A stretch of 64,000 nt of DNA from Amborella trichopoda (taxonomy: Eukaryota > Streptophyta > Magnoliopsida > Amborellales > Amborellaceae): NCBI RefSeq assembly GCF_000471905.2, contig NW_006499364.1, positions 2,276,392 to 2,340,391 on the forward strand, written 5' to 3'. The stretch's first letter is position 1. Every line of letters begins with the position of its first letter. This document shows, piece after piece, positions 24,911 to 37,300 of this stretch. The translations under genes and the position numbers were made by a program. A model generated the notes under the pieces. The model was not told the origin of the DNA. It worked only from the letters and a program-made list of their open reading frames with translations, and ran no database searches.

Positions 24911-25858
24911 CTAATACCCTAGGCCTTGTTTAGCCCCATGGAGGACTGTCGCGGCTCGGATAGCTTCGAAATAGGGAGTCATGGCTTTTTCTCCTTTCAA
25001 TGTCTGATTGGCCAAGGACTCATAGTTCATTTTCCACATGATTTGGTGAGCCTGATTGCTATAAATAGTCCAGTCAGGAGGGGCTTTGGCGTCCATTAGT
25101 GGCGCGTTTACTTCAAGCTCATCATAGCTTTCAATCTTCGGTACGAACTCTTTGAGATGCTTTTAAGCGGTACGCGTGACCTTAAATTGACTCCGAAGAC
25201 AGCGGACTTCGATCCTCAAGTATGCTAGAGCATCCTACCCCTGAGAGCGAGGAAGTTGCCCTTCACTGAACTTCTCTCCCGAGAGGTCGGGGAAAAGTAA
25301 AACTTTTGGCTAGATAATGGTAAGAGGAACATCCCCTATAATTATAGCAACCGGTATTTGAAAAACATTCCGTGGATGTTGTCGCACTGCTTCGGCTTTC
25401 AAGATTGCAATGGGGATATGCAGGACTTTTTGATGGTCCAACATATAGGTGATCCTTGGATCCGATAATTTTACCCCCATGGCTTGCTCGATCTGAGAAA
25501 TGACTTTTGGTTCATTTTCTAGCCAGGATGGCTCAGAACTGGGGGTAGAAGGTGAAGACTCTTTTTCAAAGGAAGGAGAAGTTTCTTGAGGGATGATGGT
25601 TGGGATGTTGGAATGAAGAGTAGTTAGGGGTAAAATTATGCCCTGCCTTTCTTCCTCCCTGAACATATTGACTAATGTCCTCCCAACATCCACAACATCT
25701 TAATGAGACAAAGATGCAGTCTTGCTTGTAGCCTCGTGACCTTCATCACTCAACTTTTGAGGTGATGCCAGATCTATGAAATAATATTTTGCATTTGCAT
25801 AGTGAGTTTCGGCCACAGGGAATGGTCTTTTGTTAGCATAGACATATGTTGTCTCCCA
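24911..25858 (-). pseudogene. Post-protease domain of the copy B polyprotein (unrecognised)
   Basis: Follows the protease on the minus strand. The upper part reads YANKRPFPVAETHYANAKYY, then a low-complexity acidic and serine-rich linker, then a motif RITYMLDHQKVLHIPIAILK at 25,400-25,450. The last part (24,911-25,096) has APPDWTIYSNQAHQIM and NYESLANQTLKGE and stops after KQGLGY. Copies A and C carry the same motifs in the same order. In an autonomous gypsy element reverse transcriptase would begin here, but no RT, RNase H or integrase motif is seen. In-frame stops at about 25,700 and near 25,165-25,250 show decay. I do not recognise this domain. Confidence 0.6.
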
Positions 25859-26410
25859 TTTCAGCTATACTTTAAACAATGATGTAATGTTGATGGAATC
25901 ACCCCCTGATCCCTTGGCCAACCGAGGAGAATATCGTAAGAAGTATCGATATCGATTACATGAAATTGGGCGTAATCGTTCAGCTCACCGATCTTAAAAC
26001 GAAGGCGTATCGTGTCAACCGGCTTCTCTCCTGATTGGTTAAACCCCTGAACTGTGATGTGGGTCGGGGTAAGATCTTTGAACCCCAACCCTAATTGAGT
26101 AAGGATCCTTCTAGGAATGAGGTTGATTGCTGACCCTCCGTTTAACATGATTCGGTTGATGGGGCATGCATGTAATTCACCAGCAACAAAGAGAGGGCGA
26201 TTATGAAAATTTTTCCCCAATTGTAGATCGTCCTCTAAAAAGGTGATTGGCATACATCCTTGTAGAATTGTCGGGTCTACCTTGATAGGCTCTAATTTTA
26301 TCTCGTACACTTTTGGGTGAGAGAGAGCTTGAACCAAAGCCATCCGGTAATCCTATAAAATCATGAGGGCATCGTAGAAGTTGAGAAGTGCAAGAAGCTT
26401 CCATAGATGC
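25859..26410 (-). pseudogene. Retropepsin-like protease, copy B
   Basis: A Ty3/gypsy aspartic protease. Residues in order: the active-site loop INRIMLNGGSAINLIP (26,110-26,155), then TPTHITVQGFNQSGEKPVD and FHVIDIDTSYDILLG, then GVIPSTLHHCLKY at the end. The loop normally carries Asp before GGS. Here the codon at 26,140-26,142 reads Asn (AAC), which would remove catalysis. ILLGWPRDQ replaces the usual ILLGRPW. The 161-codon frame is otherwise open. Upstream, a frame change near 26,345 separates it from the linker. It sits between the gag linker and the unrecognised post-protease domain. Confidence 0.85.
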
Positions 26411-27760
26411 CCTGTCACATCATATTTCACCTTCTCTTGATCAAGGCCTTGTATTCCTGGTCCCGCCACTTATTTGGAAGGCATATTAGGTTGAGGAGAA
26501 GGTTTGAGTAAAGTGGGTTTATTTTCGCTGGCTGGCTGACTTGATTGCACAACGGTCTTGGTTTGAGAATTGGAAGTTTGAGCTTTCATAAGAGACTGAG
26601 TGTCTGAGATAAAATGGGTCCCAGGAAATTGGAGGATAGGGGGATTGTTTAAGGTATTTGGCTTAGGAAGAAGTTCAAGGAGCTGTAGGATAGGCAGACT
26701 AGTCTTTGGATTAAGGGGCAGTGGTGGACTATGAAAGTTCAAGGTGCCTAATTTCTGCGGTGGAGGCTGCAGCGTCTTCCCTGATTTGAGATTTATCTGC
26801 CTCGTGGAGGGTATTACTCCAAAAATTTGCACCATGTGGCAAGCTCCCTGAGAATAGAAGCTTTGCCCTCTCGACTCTCTCAATCTCTGCTTGAAGTCAG
26901 GCTCAAGGGGCCACTGGGGTTTCTTTGGCTTCGACTTCTTGAGCTTCTTTGTGGTAGGTGGATCTACCTTAGCTTTAGCTTTCAAGGCATCGGCAACTAT
27001 TGGGAATCCTACTGCCTAAGTCAGGGTCTTTCTCAATCGTTTCCGTTGTGTCTTGCTTATATTGATTCCTTCGAATTCCCGGTCGAGAGCCTCGAAGTTT
27101 GGGCACATCAAAGTCATACCTACAGGAGACATAGACAAGGAAGAATTAGAAGAAGGAGAAGAAGGAGGAGTAGGGTTAGAAGGTGGGGGACTTTTAAGGT
27201 CGTTCCCCTCATCAGACCAATTTGGGCAGCTTTTTACTTCATCACCAGAGTTGGACGATTGCAGGGGTTATTTTAGGTCTTGACCTTTCTTAGATTGTTG
27301 GGGAGTGCTTTTAACATCATCACCCTCATCAGACGTGTGCAAGGGGTCTTTTAGGTCTTTCTTTTGCTTAGACCATTGGGGAGTGTTTTTAACATCGTCA
27401 TCCTCATTGGACGTTTGCTGAGTGGAAAATGGCACGAGGGTGCCTTCTTGACAGGATGAAGAAGGAAAAAGGATCATGCTGGGGATGAAGTTCAGCAAAG
27501 TTGGCAACGGAGGAAGGGGCCGAAGAAATTCCTACTCAAATGTGGGTTGAGCAGTCTTGTTTCTTCGACGAGCAGTCCTTGGGGCCCGTCTCTTTCTGAT
27601 TTTTTGCGGTTCTATTTGATTTTTTTTACTGGGTTGGCGATCAGCGCCAGCTTGACGAATCGCTTCTCGCCTCAAATACTTGAGTCTTCTTCGGCCATGG
27701 TAGATCATCCATGGCTAAGAAGTTAAGGATCCTGCAAAGTCTGAGTCATTGATCGGAAGG
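26411..27760 (-). pseudogene. Gag-protease linker, copy B
   Basis: Minus-strand frames give a basic and proline-rich linker. 26,470-26,985 is open for 171 codons, starting with a lysine-rich stretch (KKLKKSKPKKPQWPLEPDF) and then many PPP and LPKP segments. 27,268-27,507 is serine-, glutamine- and lysine-rich with a duplicated phrase DEGDDVKSTPQQSK / EDDDVKNTPQWSKQKKDLKD. There is no enzymatic motif. It is part of the polyprotein by position, since it lies between zinc-knuckle-like sequence and protease. Confidence 0.55.
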
Positions 27761-28450
27761 TCCTACCTTGTAAGATCTTCTTGCCCCGAGGAAGTGATTT
27801 GGGGATCGCATACAGGGAGGTTGTAAAATTCTTGACACTCTCGCATCTTCTTTGCAAATATATCAAGGAAAGTGGTGCATTCCGACAAATAAGGACCTCT
27901 TATTTGGTGGAATGGGTACCAATGATCTTCAGTCTCCTTAGCGAGGCGGCGGGGTTGCCTTGCTTGCTTTAGTGTGATTATGCCTTCCTGAAGCATTAAA
28001 ATGAATAGGGCGTTGAGGATACCCAGCATTTCGTCCTCCTCTTTAATGATTACGGAATGGGAGGCCTCACTTACCCCAAAGGCCTTCTTTAAATCTTCAA
28101 GCTTTATCTGACCTTTTAGAATCAGGGCCTCAACGATATCCTTCAACATGTAGCAGTCATATGTGGGATGGTTGATCCTCCGAAGGTAGGCACAATGATT
28201 TGCCTGAGTGTCAAGGCCAGATTGCTCAGGGAACCTGGTTTCTAGCAGCAGGATCATATTTTGCTTCAATAATAACTGGAACAACGCAGGGACCCATTCC
28301 TTCTCAAAGGGATAGACCTTATTCCTATCCCTGGTGAAATAATCACTCTAATCAAAGTCAGCTTGGGGTGTTATCTTCATCGTGCTTACCTCTTTAGAGA
28401 GGTCCAAAGTTTAAGCGAGAGCCTTCTTTGAATCAGTGACCATAACGGCT
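27761..28450 (-). pseudogene. Gag nucleocapsid-like region, copy B
   Basis: An open minus-strand frame of 173 codons (27,763-28,284) with two diverged knuckle-like modules of the plant gypsy type: HCAYLRRINHPTYDCYMLKD followed by IVEALILKGQIKLEDLKKAF, and WYPFHQIRGPYLSECTTFLD followed by IFAKKMRE. The usual Cys-x2-Cys/His spacing has lost residues (Tyr or Leu in place of Cys or His). Family knowledge says this region binds the element RNA. Confidence 0.65.
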
Positions 28451-29375
28451 GCACTAATTACCCCTTTCTATTGCCTGCCCCATGTGTTATTCCGAGAGCC
28501 ACCATTGCCTCGGTTGTTCATTGAACTTGTAGATGGTTGTCGTGCCCCACCATGATGGCGTGACAAAACTTTTATGCGAACTGATTTAGAGGTCAACTTT
28601 GACATGGAAGTCGGATTGAAGGCCTCGACATGTAAAGCGATTTCAGGTCGCATGTTTTGCATGCAAGTCTGAACAGCTTCCTTCTCATAAGATTAGGATG
28701 GCGGGAAGCCAAGTTTCTCCATCTTGATATGAACTGATCTATGGGCTCATCAGGGTCTTGAGTCAAGGTGAGAAGCTCGATGGTTTGAACTTCTCTCTCG
28801 AAATCATAGAAGCACTGATAGAACAGTTTTTCCATCTCCTCCCATGTATGTACGGAGTTTGGAGGAATTCGGGCATACCAATGGAATACTAGGCCATCAA
28901 GCGTTCCAACAAACTGGCAGAGAATAAGTCTCCCGTCAGCTGTTGTTTCCCGACATGCTGCTTGGAACATGGCAATGTGCTAGTTTGGGGAGGTGGTTCC
29001 GCTGAATTGAGGAAACTTCCCTTTCTTATAGTCTGAGGGGAATGGGACCTGATCAATATAAGAAGGATATGGTCTATGATAAGGGGCCGCACCCTGTATG
29101 CCTGGAATTTGTATGTTCTTTAGGCTATGGGTGATCATAGCGTAAACATCTGACTGAGAAATCGGATGAGGGACAAACTTGTCTTGTGTGGTCGACGGAG
29201 GAGGCTGCCATAGAGGTACACCATCAGAGTGATGGGAATTGGCCTCATGGTTAGCCAACTGGCTTGCAGTGTCAACACGATCGGGCTCGCTTACGACCAT
29301 TATGCTAGCAGTTTCTCTAGGGAGGTCAACGTTAGTGGTAGCTGAAGGCTTGCGAGCTTGATGGGTCATACATGG
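28451..29375 (-). pseudogene. Retrotransposon gag (capsid) domain, copy B
   Basis: A recognisable Ty3/gypsy gag. Starting at 29,369 the frame runs through PFPSDYKKGKFPQFSGTTSP to an amber stop at 28,980-28,982. It then continues in the same frame with MFQAACRETTADGRLILCQF, VGTLDGLVFHWYARIPPNSV, WEEMEKLFYQCFYD and EPIDQFISRWRNLASRHPN. Near 28,690 a frameshift moves the continuation to 28,468-28,662 (MQNMRPEIALHVEAFNPTSM). The stop and the frameshift disable it. Capsid assembly is the known family role. Confidence 0.85.
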
Positions 29376-30903
29376 TAGGTTAATCAGTAAGGGTCAGCAT
29401 GCCCCGACTGAACGTAACTTTTGTACGCAAATCGCGTTTGGACCGGTTCTCGACAGTCTTGGAGCCATGGATGGGGAGCCAGTTCACGATGGTCTTGAGA
29501 TGTGACTGAGGAGCCGGTTCACGATGGTCTTGGGAACGTGGCTATTGAGTGGCTGGGTCTTCTTCTGCTATAGTAACCACAGCATAGGCTCATTGAGCTC
29601 TTCTTCAGACTTCATGGTGTGAAGGGGGTAGAAGGGATTACGTGAAGAGGGTCGTCAAAATTGACTGTTTTGACTACCTTGATCACCTCCCTAGTCAAAA
29701 TTCGTAGACCTCTATTGCGTTTAGCCTTGAGGTTTTAATGGACCGCGCCAAAACTGCGATCTAGGTTGCTGCTGGTCAACTCTACTTCCATAGGAAAGAG
29801 CTGCCTCATCAAGTGTGGCAATGGATGAGGGCTAGAAACTGGAGTCATCTTGGGCTGGGAAGGATGAAGGACTCGATCTTCCGTGAGGTCCATGCCCCAA
29901 GCTGTCTTATGAGCACCATAAACAAGACCAAAATGTTGGGGTTGGTTCAGGATGGTATTCTTGGGGAAAACCTTCGATTACCAAGGTTGGAGTGCTTTCT
30001 CGATAAAGGAGGAATAGGCAGGAGTAGGGTCGACTCATGAGGAGGCTTGAGTCCAGGACGAGGGGACATCTGAGATAGCGACGTGTGTGCGCACCTTGAA
30101 GAAGGATTACGAGAGACCTGAGGGTCAACCTGGGCTCATGCGAGTGATTTGGCCTTAAGAAGCCAAGAACTATGAGCAGGTGTCTGTAAGAGAATAGGTA
30201 TGGGTCTGCCCCTAACAGGGTGCGCTTTGTGTGTGCATAAGAGGAAGATGACAAGGTCGTATCCTGTGTACTCGGGTTAGCACAATAACGGCGTTGCCTT
30301 GAGTAGTGAGATGCATATGAGTAGCGTGCGCAGGACCTGACCTTGGAAGGTTCGATCGTGAACACGGTCTAGACGCAATAGAAGGGTTGCCCCGAAGTGT
30401 GACTCGAGTAGGTGACCCACGAGCCTTGTGGTATGTGTGAGGGATGAAGACCATGGGGTTTCTGCCTCGATGTGTTGAGCCTCTAGTGATAGAGACCAAC
30501 GGATAGGAATGTGGGGGGTAGCCTTATGGCGACCCGCAGAAGCAATGGCAGATTGCTTGCCTTTTGCAGAAAGGGATCGAATGGCCTTCCGGCATCCATC
30601 AGAAACATGACAGGCAAGAGACTTGCCAGTGGCTGGGTGCTTGTTGTGTGGGGTAACATAAGTGTCATCCATGGAAGATGCCTTGGTGGAGTTTCCACCA
30701 GAGCGAAGAGATGGGGAGTGAGGGACCTTCAAGTCCCTCCTAACACCAGTCCAGGTTAAGACCTGGGAGCTAGACAAGGGGACTTTGCTCAAGAGGATGG
30801 TTGGGAAAGAAGTCGAAGGACCTTGTTCCCTAGGGACACTCTCGAATAAGGAGATAAGAAAATCCCTGATCCGGATAAATGGGTTACAGAACCCAGCAGC
30901 CAT
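29376..30903 (-). pseudogene. N-terminal leader region of the gag polyprotein, copy B
   Basis: The first ATG after the primer-binding-like site, at 30,903 on the minus strand, opens 208 codons beginning MAAGFCNPFIRIRDFLISLF and rich in Ser, Arg and His. A second open stretch follows at 29,907-30,365. They are in different frames, and no domain is recognised. By position this is either untranslated leader or an N-terminal extension of gag. The start about 80 bp from the primer-binding site favours coding. Confidence 0.4.
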
Positions 30904-30980
30904 AAGTGAATGAAAAAAGAGAATGAAAGCAGATAAAGAAGAAACTAGCGAAACAAGAACGATCCGACAAGGGGTAGTAA

Positions 30981-31002
30981 GTCCCCAGTGGAGTCGCTAA
31001 GC
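30981..31002 (-). other. Primer-binding-like site of copy B
   Basis: Directly inside the LTR end CCTAACCA the minus strand reads GCTTAGCGACTCCACTGGGG. With one G-to-A change this is a TGGCGACTCC-type site, the TGG start being expected for pairing with a tRNA 3' CCA end. The tRNA identity was not established. Its position orients copy B on the minus strand, with the 5' LTR on the right. Confidence 0.5.
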
Positions 31003-31749
31003 TGGTTAGGTGCCTCAATCTCACCCTTCAGTTTCTTGGAGGATCAGGCAGCACATGTCTCGTGTTTCGGGAGAGACCTGGGATGTTTATGAGATCGCTC
31101 TCTCGAGAACCTCGTTCGAAAATGTGGGCAGGTGTTACCAACCGGTGAGAGATGAATTTAAAGGTGGGTTCTTGACTTACTCGGGCTGACTCGCATGGGC
31201 ACCCTCTTAAATCATGAAGAAAGCCCCCCAGTGATGAAAATGGTTCTGAATCACCTACCTTAGCTCGTTTTCTTCTTATTTTTTGCTTTCCTGTAATTAC
31301 ACACATATATGGCAAAGGTTATGAGACAGGTGGGTCAGACCTGACCCATTTCCTCTTTGATGAACATACGCAAGCATGCATATTCAGAAAGAAGAAAGAA
31401 AGATGAGGGGGAGAAGAATTCGATCAAGCAAGAAGATCAGAGCAGTGACTAGGTTGGTGAATGATTGGCATAACATGGTGGAAAAACGAGCTCGGTAACT
31501 GAGACCGATTCACAGGATCGCTACTAGAGATTGTTGCCAATATCGACTAGCTAAGCGCGATGGTCGGTCTATCATGGCAGTAAAGCGAGCCAAGCGAATC
31601 TGACGCAACAACAATATGGCTTGACGACAGGACTGTCATGAGATGCTAACCTTAATCGCTCTTGGTCCAACGAAAGAGTAACTGGGGAATGATTAAAGAG
31701 AAGAAGGGAATAGATGGAAGGAGAAAGAAGCAGGAAGAGAGGAGGGAGA

Positions 31750-32425
31750 AGAAGGAAGAGGAGATGTAGCCGGCGCTAGACATTGCTGACTGTTTCAGGA
31801 GATGGGAGAAAGAGGAAGCAGTCAGCACTAGGCTTCTCCGACTATGTTAGATGATAAGAGAGGAAGGGTACCAACTGGCCTTAAGTCTCGCCAACTGACA
31901 GAAAAAGAGAGGAAAAACCAGTCGGTGCTAGGTCTCGTCGATTGACAGAAGATGAGAGAGAAGACCAATCGACACCAAGTCTCACCGACTGATAGAAGAA
32001 GAAAGAGTAGACCAACCGGCGCTAAGTCTCACCGACTGATAGAAGAAGTAAGAGAAGACCAATCGGCATTTGGTCTCGTCATTTGATGGAAGAAGAGAGA
32101 GAAAACCAACTGGTGCTAGGTCTCACTGACTGATAGAAGAAGAGAGAGAACCAACTGACGTTAGGTCTCACCGACTGATAGAAGAGAGAGAGAAGACCAA
32201 TCGATATCAAGTCTCGTCGACTGATAGAAGAAGAGAGAGAAAACCAACTGGCACTAGGTCTCACTGATTTGATTTAAGAGAGAGGAGACCAACCGACGCT
32301 AGGTCTCGTCAGTTTACAGCAGAAGATAGAGAGGAACAATCGGCGTTAGGTCTCACCAATTAACAAGAAGATAGAGAGGACAAAACGATGATAGGTCTCG
32401 CCAGTTGAGTGAAGAAGATAGAGAC
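31750..32425. repeat. 47 bp minisatellite in copy B 5' LTR
   Basis: Same unit as 11,200-11,830 (GACCAAYYGGCGCTAGGTCT, CGCCGACTGATAGAAGAAGA), with unit losses and substitutions relative to the other LTR. Confidence 0.85.
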
Positions 32426-32520
32426 CAGAAGAGAAGAAAAGAGAGAAAGAAATGAGAGAGAGAAGAGAGGAAGAGAGACGAGAGAGAGAAGAGAGAGAGA
32501 GAGAAGAGAGGAAGAGAGAG

Positions 32521-32552
<32 letters not shown>

Positions 32553-33000
32553 AGAAGAAGAGAGAAGAGAGAGAGAGAGAGGAGGAGAGAGANNNNNNNN
32601 NNNNNNNNNNNNNNNNNNNNNNNNNNNNNNNNNNNNNNNNNNNNNNNNNNNNNNNNNNNNNNNNNNNNNNNNNNNNNNNNNNNNNNNNNNNNNNNNNNNN
32701 NNNNNNNNNNNNNNNNNNNNNNNNNNNNNNNNNNNNNNNNNNNNNNNNNNNNNNNNNNNNNNNNNNNNNNNNNNNNNNNNNNNNNNNNNNNNNNNNNNNN
32801 NNNNNNNNNNNNNNNNNNNNNNNNNNNNNNNNNNNNNNNNNNNNNNNNNNNNNNNNNNNNNNNNNAAGAGAGAGAAGAGAGAAAGAGAGGGAAATAGAGA
32901 AGAGAGGAGAGAAGAAGAGAGAAAGAGAGAGGAAGAGAGAAAGAAAGAAAAGAGAGAAAGAGAGAAGAGAGAGAGGGGAGGAGAGAGAAAGTTGCTTACT
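32426..33000. repeat. GA-rich tract with 273 bp gap
   Basis: GA and GAA-rich tract on both sides of N at 32,593-32,865. The long open frames through it are artefacts of the dinucleotide and the N run. Confidence 0.95.
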
Positions 33001-33142
33001 TGAAGGGTACCAACCCATTATTTCTCTCTCCTCTCTCTCTCCAAGATGAACTCACAAGCTCAAGCAAGGAATTGAAATTTTTATTCATTCTTTCAAGAAT
33101 CAATTGAAGGTCGAGGGGTCCCTTTACAATGAGGCAGTGCCT

Positions 33143-33152
33143 GTTTATATAG
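33143..33152 (-). promoter_or_regulatory. LTR promoter TATA box, copy B 5' LTR
   Basis: Minus strand TCTATATAAA after CATGTTTGGGCACAAT. This is the promoter position that would drive the copy B genomic transcript leftward. Confidence 0.6.
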
Positions 33153-34304
33153 AATTGTGCCCAAACATGAGCGGATTAATAAAAATTATACCTAATTGCG
33201 AAAAATTAAGATTTAAATGAATTAAATGAAATCCTAAAAATTGGTGTAAAAGGACTGTTTTGCCCCTGCCTAACAATGTGTGGAATTCCAAAATAGTCCC
33301 TACTGCTACTCGAGATATTGTGTGATCTTCTATGGCTGACTCGAGGGTGTTCTAATGCTCGATTAATCTAAAGATTATTGTTTTCTTGTAGGGCTTGGCA
33401 TGGCGATCGTTTTGATACCAACTTCGAGCCATGAATCATATTTTTGAGCCATGATCACACGACTTAAAATTTGTTTTAATCTTGGAACTTTGAATCGATA
33501 GTACAGTCATTCCTTAATGTTTTTTCTATGATTTCTTCGTCATAGTGCACTGAGCATGCCATCCCAATCTTGTGGCAATAAACGGAACGTGATTTGGACC
33601 CGAAAGAAGATTTCGCAACTTTTGAGTTTTAGCCGAAATCTAAAATCCGGCGGCCGAAATTTCAGTTACTTTGTCGGCTTCGTCCATCATGCGAGGCGTG
33701 TTGCTGCTGAACTTTCTGCAATTTCTTCATGGATAGGCAAATTCTCTCTTGTTTTTCTCCCTGCTCAAGCATCATCTCGGGGTGTGCCACATATCGAATT
33801 GTTCGTCTTAATGAGACTAATACACTCACCAAATTTGGGAGCGATCCGACTTGGAACGAGTGAGTTACAAGCCTCGAAAGTGACTGCCTGTAACAGTAAA
33901 ATAGTCACCTTTAATGGTGTTTTGGTGCAGTGAGGTAACACGACAATAGTGTGCGGCTTCTCTTGTTTTAATGTTTGGCTCATATCTTTGTTCTAGAGTT
34001 TCCAGTTAAGCCGAAACATGGCCCATAAGGGTTTTCAACCGTTCCAAATCTAATGGCATTGGTCCCATAGTGATTTGAGACACCGAAAATGTAGTTCCAG
34101 TTATAGGATCTGTTTCGGGGTGCTAGAGGCCATTTTTCGAAAATCGTTCCATTGTGTTTACTGCGTTAAACATGTCGGAATGTGAAGAAACTTAGCAGTT
34201 GGTATTTTGGAGTGCTGACAAAGATCTGGACCAGTTTTGGGGCCATTTTAAGACTGTCAAGAATTTCCATTGTTTTGTAGGCTTTATTGACCTACTTCCT
34301 ACCA

Positions 34305-37300
34305 GGGACCAAGGTGATGAAAAATACATTCAAACACCATCCAAGCACATTCTACATGGATTACGACATGGTGAGGGGGTGCCAGCATGCCCTTGCGCAA
34401 CCAGTTCTATGTAGTATCTACCACAGACTGGGAGCCATTTTCAGAGGAAAAGCCTATAAAGGCAAAGAGGGGGGCAATGACCTTGTCAAAGGTGAAGCTT
34501 TCCCAGGGGACTTCAAGACACCATACCCCATCCATTATGTATATGGGTGGCTAAGAGCTTATTTTCCTACCACTTAAGTCAGAAATCTGGGCAAGGGGGA
34601 GAAGATATGCCCCTTCTTGATGAGGATTGCCGGACATAAGGCTATCTTTCACAGCCCGAAGGAGGCTCGTAACTTGTTTGGGAATGAGTTCTCTAGCATG
34701 CGTTGGGTCACCTTTCCAATTGGAGGCTTTACTGACCGTGCCTTCATTGATGAACTGGGCAAGAAGCTGAATGGTGTTCTCACAACCATCAAGGAGCTCA
34801 GGTTTATCTTGAGCATTAGAAGTAGGGTTTTTGCGTATCGAACCACACGTAATGCCAGACTCGAAGGGTACTTCCCCCATTAGTTTGCTCATCAGCAGGG
34901 GCTCGATCAGGGTTGTCTCTTTTCTGTATTCTTTGAAAATGCTATGTCAAAGTGATCACTAGTAGGAAAGAAGAGTTAGGGAGTCTCCGTGAGTCATGGC
35001 TGCAGGAGCATATTCGTACCGCATGGTCCACATGTTCAAAAATGTCTAAGGTCAGCAAGTATGTGGTACCACATTTTGGCAGAAGGACCCGAGCGACTAA
35101 GGCTTACGCATGCTGGTGGAGGATTACCAGCTAAGGGTATTGGGAGGCTGATCACCCCTAGAAAGGGGAGAACTGAAATTGGCGTCGGGAAACCAGGCAA
35201 AAAAGGATACTCAGGACTCCTCCTCTAAGAGAGATTTTGAACTTGGACTACCCTTGAAATTGGGAGGCTCTTGGGATACCTCACAAGATACCAGCAGATG
35301 AAACTTCACCACAATTTCTTGCTATGGAGAAGAGGACAAGGTGCCTTTTTGACAACCTCACCTCTATCTTCCAATGGAAGGAGGGTCAAAAGGTCCCGAG
35401 TCATGAAGGGTACCCGATCCAAGACCTGATTGCACCGATAGGGAGTGGCCCTCATAGTTCTCTTGCTACAGGCTCTTCTCATAGGAAGAGTTCTGAGACA
35501 ATTGCTCCTCCACCAGGGGTCAAAAAGAAGAGGAAGCGTGCTGCCCCCACTGTCACTCGCGCTCCACCCTGAGCTGTCAGGCGTGCTCAAAAATGCAGGA
35601 GTGCAAAACTTGCTGTCTTCCTGGAACCGACTGATGGCTCTTCATCTTTTGCGTCTTCGTACTTCTCTACTGTTCCTTCTGAGTCACCCTCCGCTCTTTC
35701 TGAGTCACCTTCTGTCACTCTTAAGTTATTTTTGGCCTCTTTGGAGACTGAGGTAGATGACTATGGCCCTTCTAGGCCCAGCATCATTTCTTCTGATAGA
35801 GAGGGGACACTTGAGCTTGGGGTAGTGCCCGAAATTCCCAGAATGACTGCTGAGTCAAATCTGGCTCTAATGGAGATTGACGGGGCTGAAAATGAAGGTG
35901 TTGGAGTTGCTGCTCCAAGGGAGAAACGTGAAATCGACAAGGCCTCTAAATCTCAGGAGAATGTTGCCCCAACCAAAGCAAAGGCTATAGTTGAAGAAAC
36001 GCCTGAGTGTCAGGAAGCTGCTGCCCCAGGTGATAGAGTTACGGGTAGTGCAGACTCAGGCCATTTTGAGAGTTCAGAGACTAGGGCTTCAGAGGGCGTA
36101 GGTAAGGAAGATGAGTGAGTTGAGCTTTTTGTGGCAGAGCTTCTAGCTGTAGAAGATGCGGGCTAGGTATAAGAGGCCGTAGCTGAAGTGGTTGTTCTAG
36201 AAGATGAAGACCAAAGGGAGAAGGTGAGCCTTGGACTTGCCGAGGCTAAAGTAGCAGTTTATGAAGGAAAAGATGCTAGCCTTGAACTTATCAAGGCTAT
36301 GCTTAAGGGTAAGAGACAAGAAGAAGAGGCTACTTTGGAGCATGCTGAGATTGAGGTGTGACTTTGATAGGTGAAGGTCAAAGAAAGGGAATTGACCTTG
36401 TTGAGGTTGCTCCAGAAAATGAGGGACAGAGAGAAGAAGTTTGCCCTAAAAGGGCTGAGGTTGCTTAGGAGCATATTGAGACTACTCCAGAAAACAAGTG
36501 GCAAGGAGAAGACGTTGGCCTTGAAGGGACCAAGCTTGCTAATAGTGAGGCTAAAAGGTCAGGTGAGGATGCTAATATTGTTGGGGCTAAGCAGCATGAG
36601 ACTGGGGCTTCCTCTGAATCTGCAGATGATGAGACCTTGAGCTTCACAATTGATCGAGAAGAGCCAGTGACTCACATGGCCATCATCCCTTCGAGCCCCA
36701 CTGTTGAGACTGATGCTCCTTCTTTTACAGTGGCCCCAGCAGCATCGTCCAGACTTAGTTTTAGTGGGATGCTCAGTATAATCATGGATATGCTTCGTCT
36801 GGGGGTGTAGAGACTGAAGGATCTGCCTCTTACTAAACTTGACAATGCAATCCAGAAGTTAAGGTAGATCGCCCTTCTAGGGGGTACACCAGAGCTCCTC
36901 CCATATTTCGATGGCACCATAAATGAGCTAGAAGGGTGGAGAATAAGGGCCTTGCAGTAGGAGGTAACTGCACAACAGCTATAGAGTTCACAAGTGCCCT
37001 CTTTTGAGTCCTCACTCATATGCCATCGGGAACTGATAGAGGCTTAATTACAGGAAAATGACACTGCAGTTTCCCAGAGATTCGACCTTGCTGAGGACAC
37101 CATCGCTCGCCACCACAAGATGATGACTCTGAAGGTGGAGAGAGTGAAACTGACATCAAGAGTTGATAAATTGGAGGAAGAGACTACAGCTTGGGAAGCA
37201 AAGGATAAGGTGCTTGTCGATAATATTTTGACCACCTTGAGTACTCCTTAGAGGAAGGGACTCCCATGATGGAGCATGAGGTTGAGATGGTAGCAGAGTT

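Larger units (their letters stand above)
31003..34304 (-). repeat. 5' LTR of copy B (about 3.3 kb)
   Basis: On the minus strand it starts TGGTAGGAAGTAGGTCAATA at 34,304 and ends GAGGCACCTAACCA at 31,003, followed by the primer-binding-like site. It is collinear with 10,452-13,877. It includes the 47 bp minisatellite (about 31,850-32,420), the GA tract with a 273 N gap, and the TATA region at 33,143. The left flank of the left LTR (ATGTC) and the right flank here (GGGAC) do not form a clean five-base duplication. Confidence 0.8.

Noticed and set aside
32353-33018. Long open frames on both strands through GA-rich sequence and N
   Set aside because: They encode only RE/ER or SL/SF runs and unknown residues across a gap, so they are dinucleotide artefacts.
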